Below are positions 15,251 through 23,110 of a stretch of DNA of 43,140 nt, piece after piece. The position numbers were made by a program, and so were the translations under genes. The DNA lies in assembly GCF_018613155.1 (NCBI RefSeq), contig NZ_JAGGQU010000043.1:1-43140 (forward strand). Reading direction: 5' to 3'. This DNA comes from Bacillus sp. ISL-55 (lineage in GTDB: Bacteria > Bacillota > Bacilli > Bacillales > Cytobacillaceae). How positions within the stretch are numbered: position 1 is the stretch's first letter; each line of letters starts with the position of its first letter. The notes under the pieces are model-generated. The model saw only the letters and a program-made list of their open reading frames with translations, was not told the DNA's origin and made no database searches.

Positions 15251-17197
15251 CTAAGGGAACGGATGCGGAAAGTGATTTAATTCTTCAAATGACAAAGGTT
15301 CTTTCACATATCCAAGCTTCATTGGGACGTGGAGAACCCGGTCGAGCCCTTTGAGACGGGTCAAATGGTGTCCAAAGGTCATTGGCAGCATCCCCGGTAT
15401 CAATACTTTCACACAATAGAGCCCATTTTTCCTTATTTCAGGAGGAGTCTGGTCGACAACGATGACATTGAGCCCCAATCGCCGAAATTCCTTGAGGATA
15501 TCATTGAGATCTTCCGTCAGGTCTGCATGACGCGACTCATTATTAAAAGCGTCCTGAAAACTCTGTAATGGCCGGTCATCTTCGAGCAGGAAACCTAAGC
15601 GTGCTTCCGCCTGCGGCAATCCGTACAGCATTCCGTGATCATCCATCTCTCGCACTAGTGAATCATCATCAAGCATTTGCATGTATTTTTCCTTGTTGGA
15701 TTCCAGTTTTTCATCGAGATTGAGCATCATGCCGGCGAGCTCCTGAATCGCGCTTTTGGCAGCCTTTACTGGATCAAGATGGGCGCCTGCCGCACAAATA
15801 ATGTTCAATCCATTATCCTTCCTGTTTTTCGCCATCGCCCAGACACTTGGAATACCATGCTCCATGGTGGCATTAAATAAATATAAATCATATCCAGCTA
15901 CAGCCCTCATCCGCTCCGCCATCAAAAGCAGTTCTTCATCTTCAGCCGATTGAAGATCAAGGCGTGGCAGTTTCAGCTTTGAGTACCAGGACAAGAGGAA
16001 GGAATCACGCTCTACCACTTCCATGATGCCGTAGAAAATCGCCTCTTCCCTGCTTCCTCCAAGCGCGCAGCCATTTGACGTTTCATAGACAAATCCTGCT
16101 GACCCGCATCCCAGACTATAATAGGATAGAAGTTCTGGCACGAGAATCGGCCGCTCTTCAATCAGTGAGTAACCCCATACCCAATCCATCTGCCGGTCTG
16201 GGTCAAATTTTCGAAAAGGAAATCCTGGCTTTTCATATTCTTCATCAGCATGGACACCTACTTCCAATGGATTCAAGGCGTGCTGTTCCAGGTTACGGTA
16301 ACTGTCATGAACGGCTGTCCGCTTACCGCGAGGCTGAAGTCCGCAGTGACGCTCAAGCCCCTCCAGAATGGCAGTCAATTCGCTTTCTGCGTAGCATTGT
16401 GTCCTGCCGGCTGTCCCCTCATTTCCCCCTGAAATCATTGGCAGATTGACGCTAGCATCAGCGAAGGGAGTGACCAAATCGTACATTTTACTGTTTAACA
16501 GCCCTGTCCGGTTGTCAAAATAATCGGCAACGAGCACTTCCTTCATCTTATCAAGCGGTGTACATCGGTAGCTGCTGGCACTAATCTTCGGACTTGAATT
16601 TAATGAGATTTTAGCAAGAGAAGCTGAATCGTCTGGAATTGAACTGCAAACCTGGCACGAGGAATCTGCCAGAAACGTATGCCACGATCCATTCAATGTT
16701 TTTAAGTCGGTAAAATGCATCCGTCCTGCGGAAAGGCCCTCCTCGCCCGCAAGTACTCGATCTGCTTCAGTTACAATTATATGAACCATATGCAGAAGGC
16801 CACTTTTAGATGCCCAAGGGTCTGAACTCGTTTCTTTTTCAGACAGCTTTTTCTTCACCTCATTCATTTCGCTCCGTTCCTGCCCCCCCAGCAGTTTCCT
16901 CAGGTCAGCACATTGGGAACATCCTGGTTTGCCTGGCCTGACGAGCGGTCCAATGATTCCTTCTCCAAACGAAATAAAGGCACGGAGCCAGGGACTGCCA
17001 CTCAGTTTTACCGTTTCTTCAGCTTTTTGATGCGCAGTGGGGTTCCAGGAATCATGAAGGACAAGCATCAACTCAGAATTTTCGGGAAGCCCATTCTCAA
17101 AATCTGTCCTTCGGAACACTTGATAGCGTGAGGATAATTCTTCAGCAACCGAGTCTGCGAGCCAGCCTTCCCCGATAATGACTACGAAGGAACTCAA
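15251..17197 (-). CDS. YcaO cyclodehydratase fused to leader-binding domain
   Basis: The 648-aa product has two parts. Residues 1 to about 200 are the ThiF/E1-like domain of TOMM cyclodehydratases, with zinc-ligand pairs C93-x2-C96 (PGCSQC) and C181-x2-C184 (CQVC). The rest is a YcaO domain with ATP-site motifs ESELTAILEGLERHC, SNGCALGGSREEAIFYG and EVVERDSF, and AAKSAIQELAG. It ends in HFPHPFP, the proline-rich tail usual in azoline-forming YcaO enzymes. It ATP-dependently cyclises Cys, Ser or Thr of the precursor. The gene overlaps the upstream maturation gene by 4 bases, so they are coupled. No anomalies seen. Confidence 0.95.
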   Translation of the reverse strand: MSSFVVIIGEGWLADSVAEELSSRYQVFRRTDFENGLPENSELMLVLHDSWNPTAHQKAEETVKLSGSPWLRAFISFGEGIIGPLVRPGKPGCSQCADLRKLLGGQERSEMNEVKKKLSEKETSSDPWASKSGLLHMVHIIVTEADRVLAGEEGLSAGRMHFTDLKTLNGSWHTFLADSSCQVCSSIPDDSASLAKISLNSSPKISASSYRCTPLDKMKEVLVADYFDNRTGLLNSKMYDLVTPFADASVNLPMISGGNEGTAGRTQCYAESELTAILEGLERHCGLQPRGKRTAVHDSYRNLEQHALNPLEVGVHADEEYEKPGFPFRKFDPDRQMDWVWGYSLIEERPILVPELLSYYSLGCGSAGFVYETSNGCALGGSREEAIFYGIMEVVERDSFLLSWYSKLKLPRLDLQSAEDEELLLMAERMRAVAGYDLYLFNATMEHGIPSVWAMAKNRKDNGLNIICAAGAHLDPVKAAKSAIQELAGMMLNLDEKLESNKEKYMQMLDDDSLVREMDDHGMLYGLPQAEARLGFLLEDDRPLQSFQDAFNNESRHADLTEDLNDILKEFRRLGLNVIVVDQTPPEIRKNGLYCVKVLIPGMLPMTFGHHLTRLKGLDRVLHVPMKLGYVKEPLSFEELNHFPHPFP

Positions 17198-19098
17198 CTC
17201 AATCCCTCCTCTCGCAGAGATACACCAAATACGCCTTCTAGTTGCTGACTGAACATCGGTTCAAAGCTTAATTCATACACTGACATTTCGGTTCTGTTCT
17301 GTTTAAGAACTTCAATCGCTGCCTGCAAAGTTTCACGCTGGATCCTTCCTGTGCATTCCGGAATCGGTAAGCTATGTTTCTCACTTTCCGGAAAATAAAC
17401 CTGTGACTCCTGCAGAATTCTAACTCCAGAAGATTCATTTTGAAAATGTGATAATGCATTCTGCAAAGCGCTTCTTAACGCCAAAGTTTTATTCAGCCCT
17501 GCGCTTCCATACCAGCCTTTTTTCGTACCGATCCAGATAACAGGGAAACCGTGGACTTCCTTCCCAACCCCAACTCGCGGTGCTCCCTGTATTGTCGTAA
17601 GAGCCTTTAAATAGAAAGCACATCGCTCGTCTTCAATCAACTGGAGGTCAATAAGAGAAATACACTCTTTCTCGTTGAACTTTCGAGTATCCAATTCCTT
17701 TGTGAGACATTTTTGCAGTCCTCTCCCAACTGCTTCCGCAAAAGATTCACCGGCACCTACACCAAGATTTTGTCCGTTTCCAATCACTTCTGCCATGCGG
17801 TTTGCATATGTTTCAATCCCCGTCAACGCCGCCTCCGTTCTTGCTTCTTCATGTGTGAACCCTGAACAAACCGTTGCGGCCAGTAATTCAGACGGCCCAT
17901 CTGATAGCGGATCTGCTGCCTGGACCCTGCATTGTGCCAAGGGAAGCTGCTTAAGGTCACCCTCCTCCCATTCATGTAATATCCCAGTCTCTTTGGAAGT
18001 CAATAGACTAAAATACTGCAAAAGTTTTTCAGGTTCAACTTTTCTGTAGTTCTGAGCAAGTCGACTTTCAATATCCTCTATCTTTTCGGATGAAAAAACT
18101 TCTGTTACTAGTGGATGTGGTGAAACTAAATGCCAGCTTCCCTCAAGAGTTTCTAAATTCAACAGATAGATCTGGTTTCTTTGTTCAGCAGTCGTGACGC
18201 CCGCAAGTTTTTTATATAATTCAAAGGTAATAACATTTGCCAGTAATGCCCCAGTGGTTGAGGACATAACCGGGTCCTTCTGCTCTTTTACCAAAACAGA
18301 AGAATGCAATCTTCTCCATGCCGACTCCCAGCAAAGCTCTGAATCAGGAGCAAACATTGGACCAGCCATGCCTGTTTGTTTGAACAGTATGGCGGGAATG
18401 AAGGTTTTCCTCTCCTCCCTGCAAATTGATTGTAAAAGCCCCAATTCTTCAACATTGCCATTTTGTGAAACATACAGGACTGAGTCGAAAGGCCTCAGCA
18501 GCCCGCTCCAGTCTCCATCGGTACTTTTAAGCTCCTCGTACTCCACCTCCGAATCAGTTCTACGTGCATGGTTCACGAGCTCAGCCAACCTTTTTCTATT
18601 GGTCGGGATATCATCTGTAATAGAGACATTCAGTTTCTGCAGACCGGATTCCAGCAAAGTTGAAATGAGCGAGTTCAATATGGGACCGGAGCCTACCGCC
18701 AGTACCTTTGCATTGCGGAATGACTGGAATCTTGATGCACCTGAACCAGCCAAATTATCGGCAAACTCAATTTGTGAAGCGAATTTCTTCAGGACTTGCT
18801 CAGATAATTGATGCTTTTCATCCTCGCTCACATCCCTGACAAAACCATTTTCAAGAAGAACTTCAGTAATTTGATAAACTCGCTGCCTGTAAGCTTCAGG
18901 CAGGCCATCGGTTAATTTCCCCAGCGAATACTCCCCGTTAAACATTGGCAGCAGCTTTTCAACCCACTGGTCAATTCCATTGCCTTCAAGACGAAAGGAA
19001 CATGAGTTATTCCTTAAATACACACCACTGTTTGGTTCTGCGAGATAAAATGTATCTCTTTTCACCTTCAATACCATAGAAGGGTCCAGCTTCACCAT
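17194..19098 (-). CDS. Thiazole-containing bacteriocin maturation protein (TIGR03693 type)
   Basis: The 634-aa product matches the putative thiazole-containing bacteriocin maturation protein family found with heterocycloanthracin loci. The N-terminal region has a ThiF-like glycine loop (VLAVGSGPILNSLISTLLESG). The C-terminal half has GIETYANRMAEVIGNGQNLG and ALRSALQNALSHF, resembling a degenerate YcaO-like half. The start is ATG 19098, just after GAGGAG; the longer frame to 19119 would include that site. It is translationally coupled to the YcaO gene downstream. A terminator hairpin (19200-19232) separates it from the precursor gene. Its exact step is not established; it probably works as a partner of the cyclodehydratase. 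Confidence 0.92.
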   Translation of the reverse strand: MVKLDPSMVLKVKRDTFYLAEPNSGVYLRNNSCSFRLEGNGIDQWVEKLLPMFNGEYSLGKLTDGLPEAYRQRVYQITEVLLENGFVRDVSEDEKHQLSEQVLKKFASQIEFADNLAGSGASRFQSFRNAKVLAVGSGPILNSLISTLLESGLQKLNVSITDDIPTNRKRLAELVNHARRTDSEVEYEELKSTDGDWSGLLRPFDSVLYVSQNGNVEELGLLQSICREERKTFIPAILFKQTGMAGPMFAPDSELCWESAWRRLHSSVLVKEQKDPVMSSTTGALLANVITFELYKKLAGVTTAEQRNQIYLLNLETLEGSWHLVSPHPLVTEVFSSEKIEDIESRLAQNYRKVEPEKLLQYFSLLTSKETGILHEWEEGDLKQLPLAQCRVQAADPLSDGPSELLAATVCSGFTHEEARTEAALTGIETYANRMAEVIGNGQNLGVGAGESFAEAVGRGLQKCLTKELDTRKFNEKECISLIDLQLIEDERCAFYLKALTTIQGAPRVGVGKEVHGFPVIWIGTKKGWYGSAGLNKTLALRSALQNALSHFQNESSGVRILQESQVYFPESEKHSLPIPECTGRIQRETLQAAIEVLKQNRTEMSVYELSFEPMFSQQLEGVFGVSLREEGLS

Positions 19099-19199
19099 CT
19101 CACTCCTCCTCAGGCACAAATGCCTTTACTCTCCTTCATTTGACTGTCATTATCATCGTATGTAGTTCAATTTGTCCCTTATGTCATATGAGGAAATAA

Positions 19200-19232
19200 G
19201 AAGCCCCTGCAAAAAACTTTCCACAGGGGCTA
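19200..19232 (-). terminator. Hairpin between precursor and enzyme genes
   Basis: AGCCCCTG pairs with CAGGGGCT around a 14-base loop, then TTCTTATTT on the minus strand. It may attenuate, giving more precursor than enzyme transcript. Confidence 0.65.
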
Positions 19233-19250
19233 AAGTCTGTATTCTCTAAC

Positions 19251-19529
19251 TTAACCGCGATGGCAGCGGCCGCAACCACCACAGCGTCCGCACCCGGCGC
19301 AACGAGCGCATCCTCCACATCCGCCGCAGCCTCCGCAACGGAAACAACCACCGCCGCCAAAGCAGCTAAAGAAACAAGAAAAACCGAAACAACCGCCAAA
19401 ACCACCCAAGCCTAGAAAAATCCGCTCATCCCCTGAATGGTACTGGTTTTGATCCCAGCTAACCGGCTGAGTTGCCTGGAAATCACCAACATTCAGCATT
19501 TGCAGTTCATTTTGAAAATTATTCATCAT
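19251..19529 (-). CDS. Heterocycloanthracin/sonorensin-family bacteriocin precursor
   Basis: The 92-aa precursor has a leader of about 46 residues (MMNNFQNELQMLNVGDFQ and an acidic QNQYHSGDER segment) and a core rich in Cys and Gly. There are 13 cysteines at 47, 52, 56, 62, 65, 68, 71, 74, 77, 80, 83, 86 and 89. The last ten are spaced exactly every third residue (Cys-Xaa-Xaa array), with Gly, Arg and Ala between. These are the expected substrates for thiazole formation by the adjacent YcaO/SagB enzymes. The start is ATG 19529 (GGAGGG eight bases upstream); the frame reaching 19649 has no such site. No Ser or Thr lies in the array, so thiazoles rather than oxazoles are expected there. Confidence 0.95.
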   Translation of the reverse strand: MMNNFQNELQMLNVGDFQATQPVSWDQNQYHSGDERIFLGLGGFGGCFGFSCFFSCFGGGGCFRCGGCGGCGGCARCAGCGRCGGCGRCHRG

Positions 19530-19944
19530 TATTCTTTCCCTCCTCGGATAAATACAGGGCTCCAAAAAACAAGTCACAACCTTGAGCACTACCAGAAATA
19601 TTCTTATATACATGGTACAAACATAATTAATAAGAATACTCTTCATCAATTTATGAAGACGAAACGGCCATTGTCACATATGCAAAAGCCTATTTTAGGA
19701 AATTGAAGGGTACCGCTTAAGCTAAACACTTTTTCCCCTATCTATATCAAGGCAAGGGAGGTATAGAAAACTTCAGTTTTTTTTCGGACATTGCTTAGAA
19801 TCAGAGTCGGACACTTCAGAAACATCCTCCTCATCACATCCTCAATTAAATGCCAAAGCGTGATGGTTTATAAAATATTCTGCAACTTCCATCGCAAAGT
19901 TGTACAATGAACATGTAAACTCAATTGTTTGGGAGGGAATAGCA
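19530..19944. other. Divergent control region of bacteriocin precursor and TIGR00266 genes
   Basis: About 415 bases separate the two start codons. Several AT-rich hexamers could be promoters on either strand, but I cannot single one out. No repeat or operator is evident. The minus strand is open in the precursor frame back to 19649 but lacks start signals. Confidence 0.3.
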
Positions 19945-20736
19945 TTGAGAAACCACGAAATAGATTATAAGATTTACGGCGATGACATGCAGTTTGTTGA
20001 GGTTGAACTGGACCCGAATGAAACGGTGGTCGCTGAAGCTGGCAGTCTGATGATGATGGATCAGCAAATTGAAATGGAAACGATTTTTGGTGATGGTTCA
20101 GGCAGTGGCGGCGGACTTGTCGGCAAGCTTTTTGGTGCTGGGAAACGCCTTTTGACGGGCGAGAGCCTTTTCATGACCACATTTACCAATAATGGCCATG
20201 ATAAAAAGCATGTATCATTCGCCTCTCCTTATCCTGGTAAAATCATTCCGATGAATTTGAGTGAGAATGGCGGCAAGATCATCTGCCAAAAGGACGCTTT
20301 CCTGGCTGCGGCAAAAGGTGTTTCAGTTGGGGTTGAATTCCAAAGGAAGCTAGGTGCAGGTTTCTTCGGTGGAGAAGGCTTCATCATGCAGAAGCTTGAA
20401 GGAGACGGAATGGCATTTGTCCACGCTGGCGGAACGATACATAAAAGAGAGCTTCAACCAGGAGAGGTCATTAAAGTCGATACTGGCTGCCTTGTTGCAA
20501 TGACAAGCAACGTGAATTACGACATCGAAATGGTAAAAGGAATTAAAACAGCCTTATTTGGCGGAGAAGGACTCTTCTTTGCGACACTTAGAGGACCAGG
20601 AACTGTATGGATTCAATCACTTCCATTCAGCCGCCTTGCCAGCAGAGTATTTGCAGCCGCTCCACAAGCCGGAGGACAAAACAAAGGAGAAGGCAGTGTC
20701 CTTGGCGGAGTCTTCAGAATGCTTGACGGTGATTAA
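19945..20736 (+). CDS. TIGR00266/AIM24-family protein
   Basis: The 263-aa product belongs to the TIGR00266/AIM24 family of trimeric beta-rich proteins. It shows VVAEAGSLMMMDQQIEMETIFGDG-type sequence near the start (in two parts), GESLFMTTFTN, GGTIHKRELQPGEVIKVDTGC and the final GPGTVWIQSLP with SRLASRV. The start is TTG 19945, seven bases after GGAGGG; the upstream frame to 19900 is unsupported. Function in bacteria is not settled. Nothing links it to the divergent bacteriocin locus except proximity. Confidence 0.93.
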   Translation: MRNHEIDYKIYGDDMQFVEVELDPNETVVAEAGSLMMMDQQIEMETIFGDGSGSGGGLVGKLFGAGKRLLTGESLFMTTFTNNGHDKKHVSFASPYPGKIIPMNLSENGGKIICQKDAFLAAAKGVSVGVEFQRKLGAGFFGGEGFIMQKLEGDGMAFVHAGGTIHKRELQPGEVIKVDTGCLVAMTSNVNYDIEMVKGIKTALFGGEGLFFATLRGPGTVWIQSLPFSRLASRVFAAAPQAGGQNKGEGSVLGGVFRMLDGD

Positions 20737-20750
20737 TGATGAACAAGTGG

Positions 20751-20784
20751 GGATGGATTCCGAGTCAGGAACCATCCTTTTTTC
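20751..20784 (+). terminator. Terminator of the TIGR00266 gene
   Basis: GGATGGATTCC pairs with GGAACCATCC (one mismatch), then TTTTTT. Confidence 0.8.
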
Positions 20785-20871
20785 ATATGAGAATAATGTA
20801 ATACATGAATCTTTTCCATTCCATAAACGTATTATAGTTAACTAAACTTTCTCTAAGTGAGGTGCTTACGG

Positions 20872-20976
20872 ATGTTCTTAAGGATTTTCCATAAATCAAA
20901 TCGTCCAACGAAAATAGCACTAATAACCGGCACTATTCTTTTACTGGCAGGCGGAATAGCTAGTCTTTATCTTTAA
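20872..20976 (+). CDS. 34-aa membrane peptide
   Basis: ATG 20872 has GAGGTG seven bases upstream and TAA is at 20974-20976. The product has a basic head (MFLRIFHKSNRPTK) and one hydrophobic span with a GGxASLYL end. It is followed by a strong bidirectional terminator at 21000-21036. The good ribosome site and a terminator of its own argue for a real gene. Family unknown. Confidence 0.5.
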   Translation: MFLRIFHKSNRPTKIALITGTILLLAGGIASLYL

Positions 20977-20999
20977 GCTTTTATTATCGACTAAAAATT

Positions 21000-21036
21000 A
21001 AGGCTAAACCAAGTGTTTCCCTGGTTCAGCCTTTTT
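21000..21036. terminator. Bidirectional terminator
   Basis: AAGGCTAAACCAAGTG pairs with a CCCTGGTTCAGCCTT arm, with T tracts on both sides. It serves the 34-aa gene (plus) and the substrate-binding protein gene (minus, ends 21062). Confidence 0.75.
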
Positions 21037-21061
21037 AATTGAACGATTTATCTGCCTTTTC

Positions 21062-22519
21062 CTATTGTAATGGAATATACCCTATCTCCTCAACGAGCTT
21101 CTGCCCCTCAGGACCCTGCATCCATTCAAGCATAGGCTGGACTGATTTTTTCGGGTTTTCCTTTATTGTAATAGCATATAGATTGACGACATATGGATAT
21201 TCACCTGACGCAATATTCTCAGGTGAAGGTTCTACTCCATCCAGTGAGACAAGTTTGATTTTTTCATTCGGATTCATCCCGGTTGTGAAAAATCGGAAAG
21301 AGTATCCTATTGAATTATTGTAGTTGCGGTAGCTGGCAACCTCCTCCATCAGATCACCCATTCCAGCAACTTCTTCTTTCAGCGCTGGCATCAATAGCGT
21401 ATCACCCATGAATTTTTCCATGATTGTCTGGCTGCCCGAGTCCGCTGGCCGCTGGAACGCCATAATCTTGTTATCCTCTCCACCAACATCATTCCAATTG
21501 GTGATTTTACCAGAATAAATGGATTTAATATCCTCGGAAGCCAGGGTTTCAACAGGATTCTTTTCATTCACAAAAAACACAAAGGCTTCCTTACCAATTG
21601 GGGTAAGCACGAGTTCCTTCCCTTTGCTCTCTGCCAGGCTTTGTTGCGAAGCAGAAGGCTGGGCTCCGAAAAAAATATCAACCTCTCCTGATACTAGTCT
21701 TTCAAAAGCATAGATTGTATTCGTGAAACTAACAATCTCCTCGCCTGTAGGGAGATTGTTTTTGTTGCCGATATCCATGTAGGTTGCGTTTGCGAATGCA
21801 GCATAAACGGGATACGCTGCCTCCGCCCCATCCAATATGGGCATTTCGCTTTGAGTTTCCACACTGAAACTCGCAGGATCTTGCAGCATAGGCAGAATGT
21901 TATTCGGGTTCGTCACATAATATGGCTCCAGGTCAACACTCGAAAACCCATTGCCATAATCAAAACCATATGACACTGGGAGGATATGCTTGCTTCGCTC
22001 AATGTGGATTGAACCAATAACAGCCAACAACAGGACAATGATGCCAATCCCCACAGACAGATTCAGCTTCCTGAAAATAACCTTCGACTTCGTCCTCCGT
22101 TCGGATACGATATAGCCGATCAAAAAGAATAAATAATAAGCGAACGGCACAGCAAATATGTAAATAAATTGTCCCATCATCGCGGATATAAACGAATTCG
22201 GTAAAAACGGGAAAAGCGTGAATACGAAAATGGCCCATACCTCATGGCCAAAGAATCCCTTGGAAACTATCATCCCAATAGCAGCAAGAAGCACCGTCAG
22301 CAAAAGCGGTGAATAAATCGGCAAATACCGACCATAAAACGTGGCAGCCTGTGGCCTTTTTCCAAACCGAAACCCTATGATTATAGCAACAATCGAGATA
22401 ATCCCTAGCAGGGCTGGCGGACCGTACTTCTCAATCGGTAAAACCGCAATCCCTATAAAAGATAGAAAAAGAGGCATTAGTACTAGATAAATAATCAAAA
22501 ACCCGGCATCCTTCTTCAT
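21062..22519 (-). CDS. Phosphate-binding-like (PstS-type) domain fused to a multi-span membrane region
   Basis: The 485-aa product has five or six hydrophobic spans in its first 180 residues. A PBP2 PstS-like periplasmic-binding domain follows to the end. Recognisable parts are VSGEVDIFFGAQPS, the VFFVNEKNPVETL hinge, IKSIYSGKITNWNDVGG and FQRPADSGSQTIMEKFMG, which matches the Ser-Gly-rich anion-binding loop of phosphate-binding proteins. Classical PstS is a lipoprotein, so tethering to a multi-span region is unusual. No permease or ATPase gene is adjacent, so it may be a sensor rather than a transporter. Start ATG 22519 follows GGGGG; the in-frame ATG 22534 overlaps that site. Confidence 0.85.
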   Translation of the reverse strand: MKKDAGFLIIYLVLMPLFLSFIGIAVLPIEKYGPPALLGIISIVAIIIGFRFGKRPQAATFYGRYLPIYSPLLLTVLLAAIGMIVSKGFFGHEVWAIFVFTLFPFLPNSFISAMMGQFIYIFAVPFAYYLFFLIGYIVSERRTKSKVIFRKLNLSVGIGIIVLLLAVIGSIHIERSKHILPVSYGFDYGNGFSSVDLEPYYVTNPNNILPMLQDPASFSVETQSEMPILDGAEAAYPVYAAFANATYMDIGNKNNLPTGEEIVSFTNTIYAFERLVSGEVDIFFGAQPSASQQSLAESKGKELVLTPIGKEAFVFFVNEKNPVETLASEDIKSIYSGKITNWNDVGGEDNKIMAFQRPADSGSQTIMEKFMGDTLLMPALKEEVAGMGDLMEEVASYRNYNNSIGYSFRFFTTGMNPNEKIKLVSLDGVEPSPENIASGEYPYVVNLYAITIKENPKKSVQPMLEWMQGPEGQKLVEEIGYIPLQ

Positions 22520-22616
22520 TACAAAGACCCCCATGAATCATTATATTTAGTGTAATTTTACACCAAAAGAATAAATTGGTAAATATATTTTATTAGTATT
22601 TAATTTAAAAATTTAA

Positions 22617-23055
22617 AGGTCAGCTTTGTATTACATTGGTGACCTAAATTTTGAGAAAATAAAGAAACAGGGCGTCAATACAGCGTTTTGGTGACCTAAA
22701 TCTAGAGAATACGGAAAAACAGGTCAACAATACATCCTATCGATGACCTAAATCTCTAAAAATATGAAAAACAGGGCGCCAATGCAGCCTATTGGTGACC
22801 TAAATCTCTAAAAAAATCAAAAACAGGGCGCCAATACAGCCTTTTGGTGACCTAAATCTCTAAAAATATGAAAAACAGGTCAACAATACAGCCTATTGAT
22901 GACCTAAATCCCTAAAAATATTAGAAACAGGGCGTCAATGCAGCCTATTGGTGACCTAAATCCCTAAAAATATTAGAAACAGGGCGTCAATGCAGCCTAT
23001 TGGTAACCCAATCTTCAAAAATACGCAAAAAGAGGTCACCAATAAAAACCTAATT
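22617..23055. repeat. Tandem array of eight 52-bp hairpin repeats
   Basis: Units starting with GGTGACCTAAATC (or GATGACC) begin near 22638, 22690, 22742, 22794, 22847, 22898, 22950 and 23001, a period of 51-53 bases. Each contains an inverted repeat: GGCGCCAATA or GGTCAACAATA, five bases, then TATTGGTGACC. The spacers between the hairpins are also alike (TCTCTAAAAATATGAAAAACA). The array fills the gap between two convergent-to-tandem minus-strand genes and lacks coding potential. Confidence 0.9.
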
Positions 23056-23075
23056 TAAATTGCCCTCAATAACAA

Positions 23076-23105
23076 AAAAGAGAGGAACCAATACAGTTCC
23101 TCCTC
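23076..23105 (-). terminator. Terminator of the sigma/PadR/FtsW operon
   Basis: GAGGAAC-TGTATTG-GTTCCTC stem-loop, then TCTTTTTTG on the minus strand, directly after the last operon gene. Confidence 0.8.
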
Positions 23106-23110
23106 CTTCA

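Noticed and set aside
15251-17197. Annotating the YcaO gene as ribosomal protein S12 methylthiotransferase accessory factor
   Set aside because: The fused zinc-binding leader domain, PHPFP tail and precursor/SagB neighbours show a cyclodehydratase.
19184-19405. Ala/Val-rich 73-aa frame on the minus strand
   Set aside because: It is the out-of-frame reading of the Cys-Xaa-Xaa codon array of the bacteriocin precursor.
22617-23055. CRISPR array
   Set aside because: The units are regularly spaced, but the intervening sequences are themselves near-identical, so there are no unique spacers, and no cas genes are in the window.
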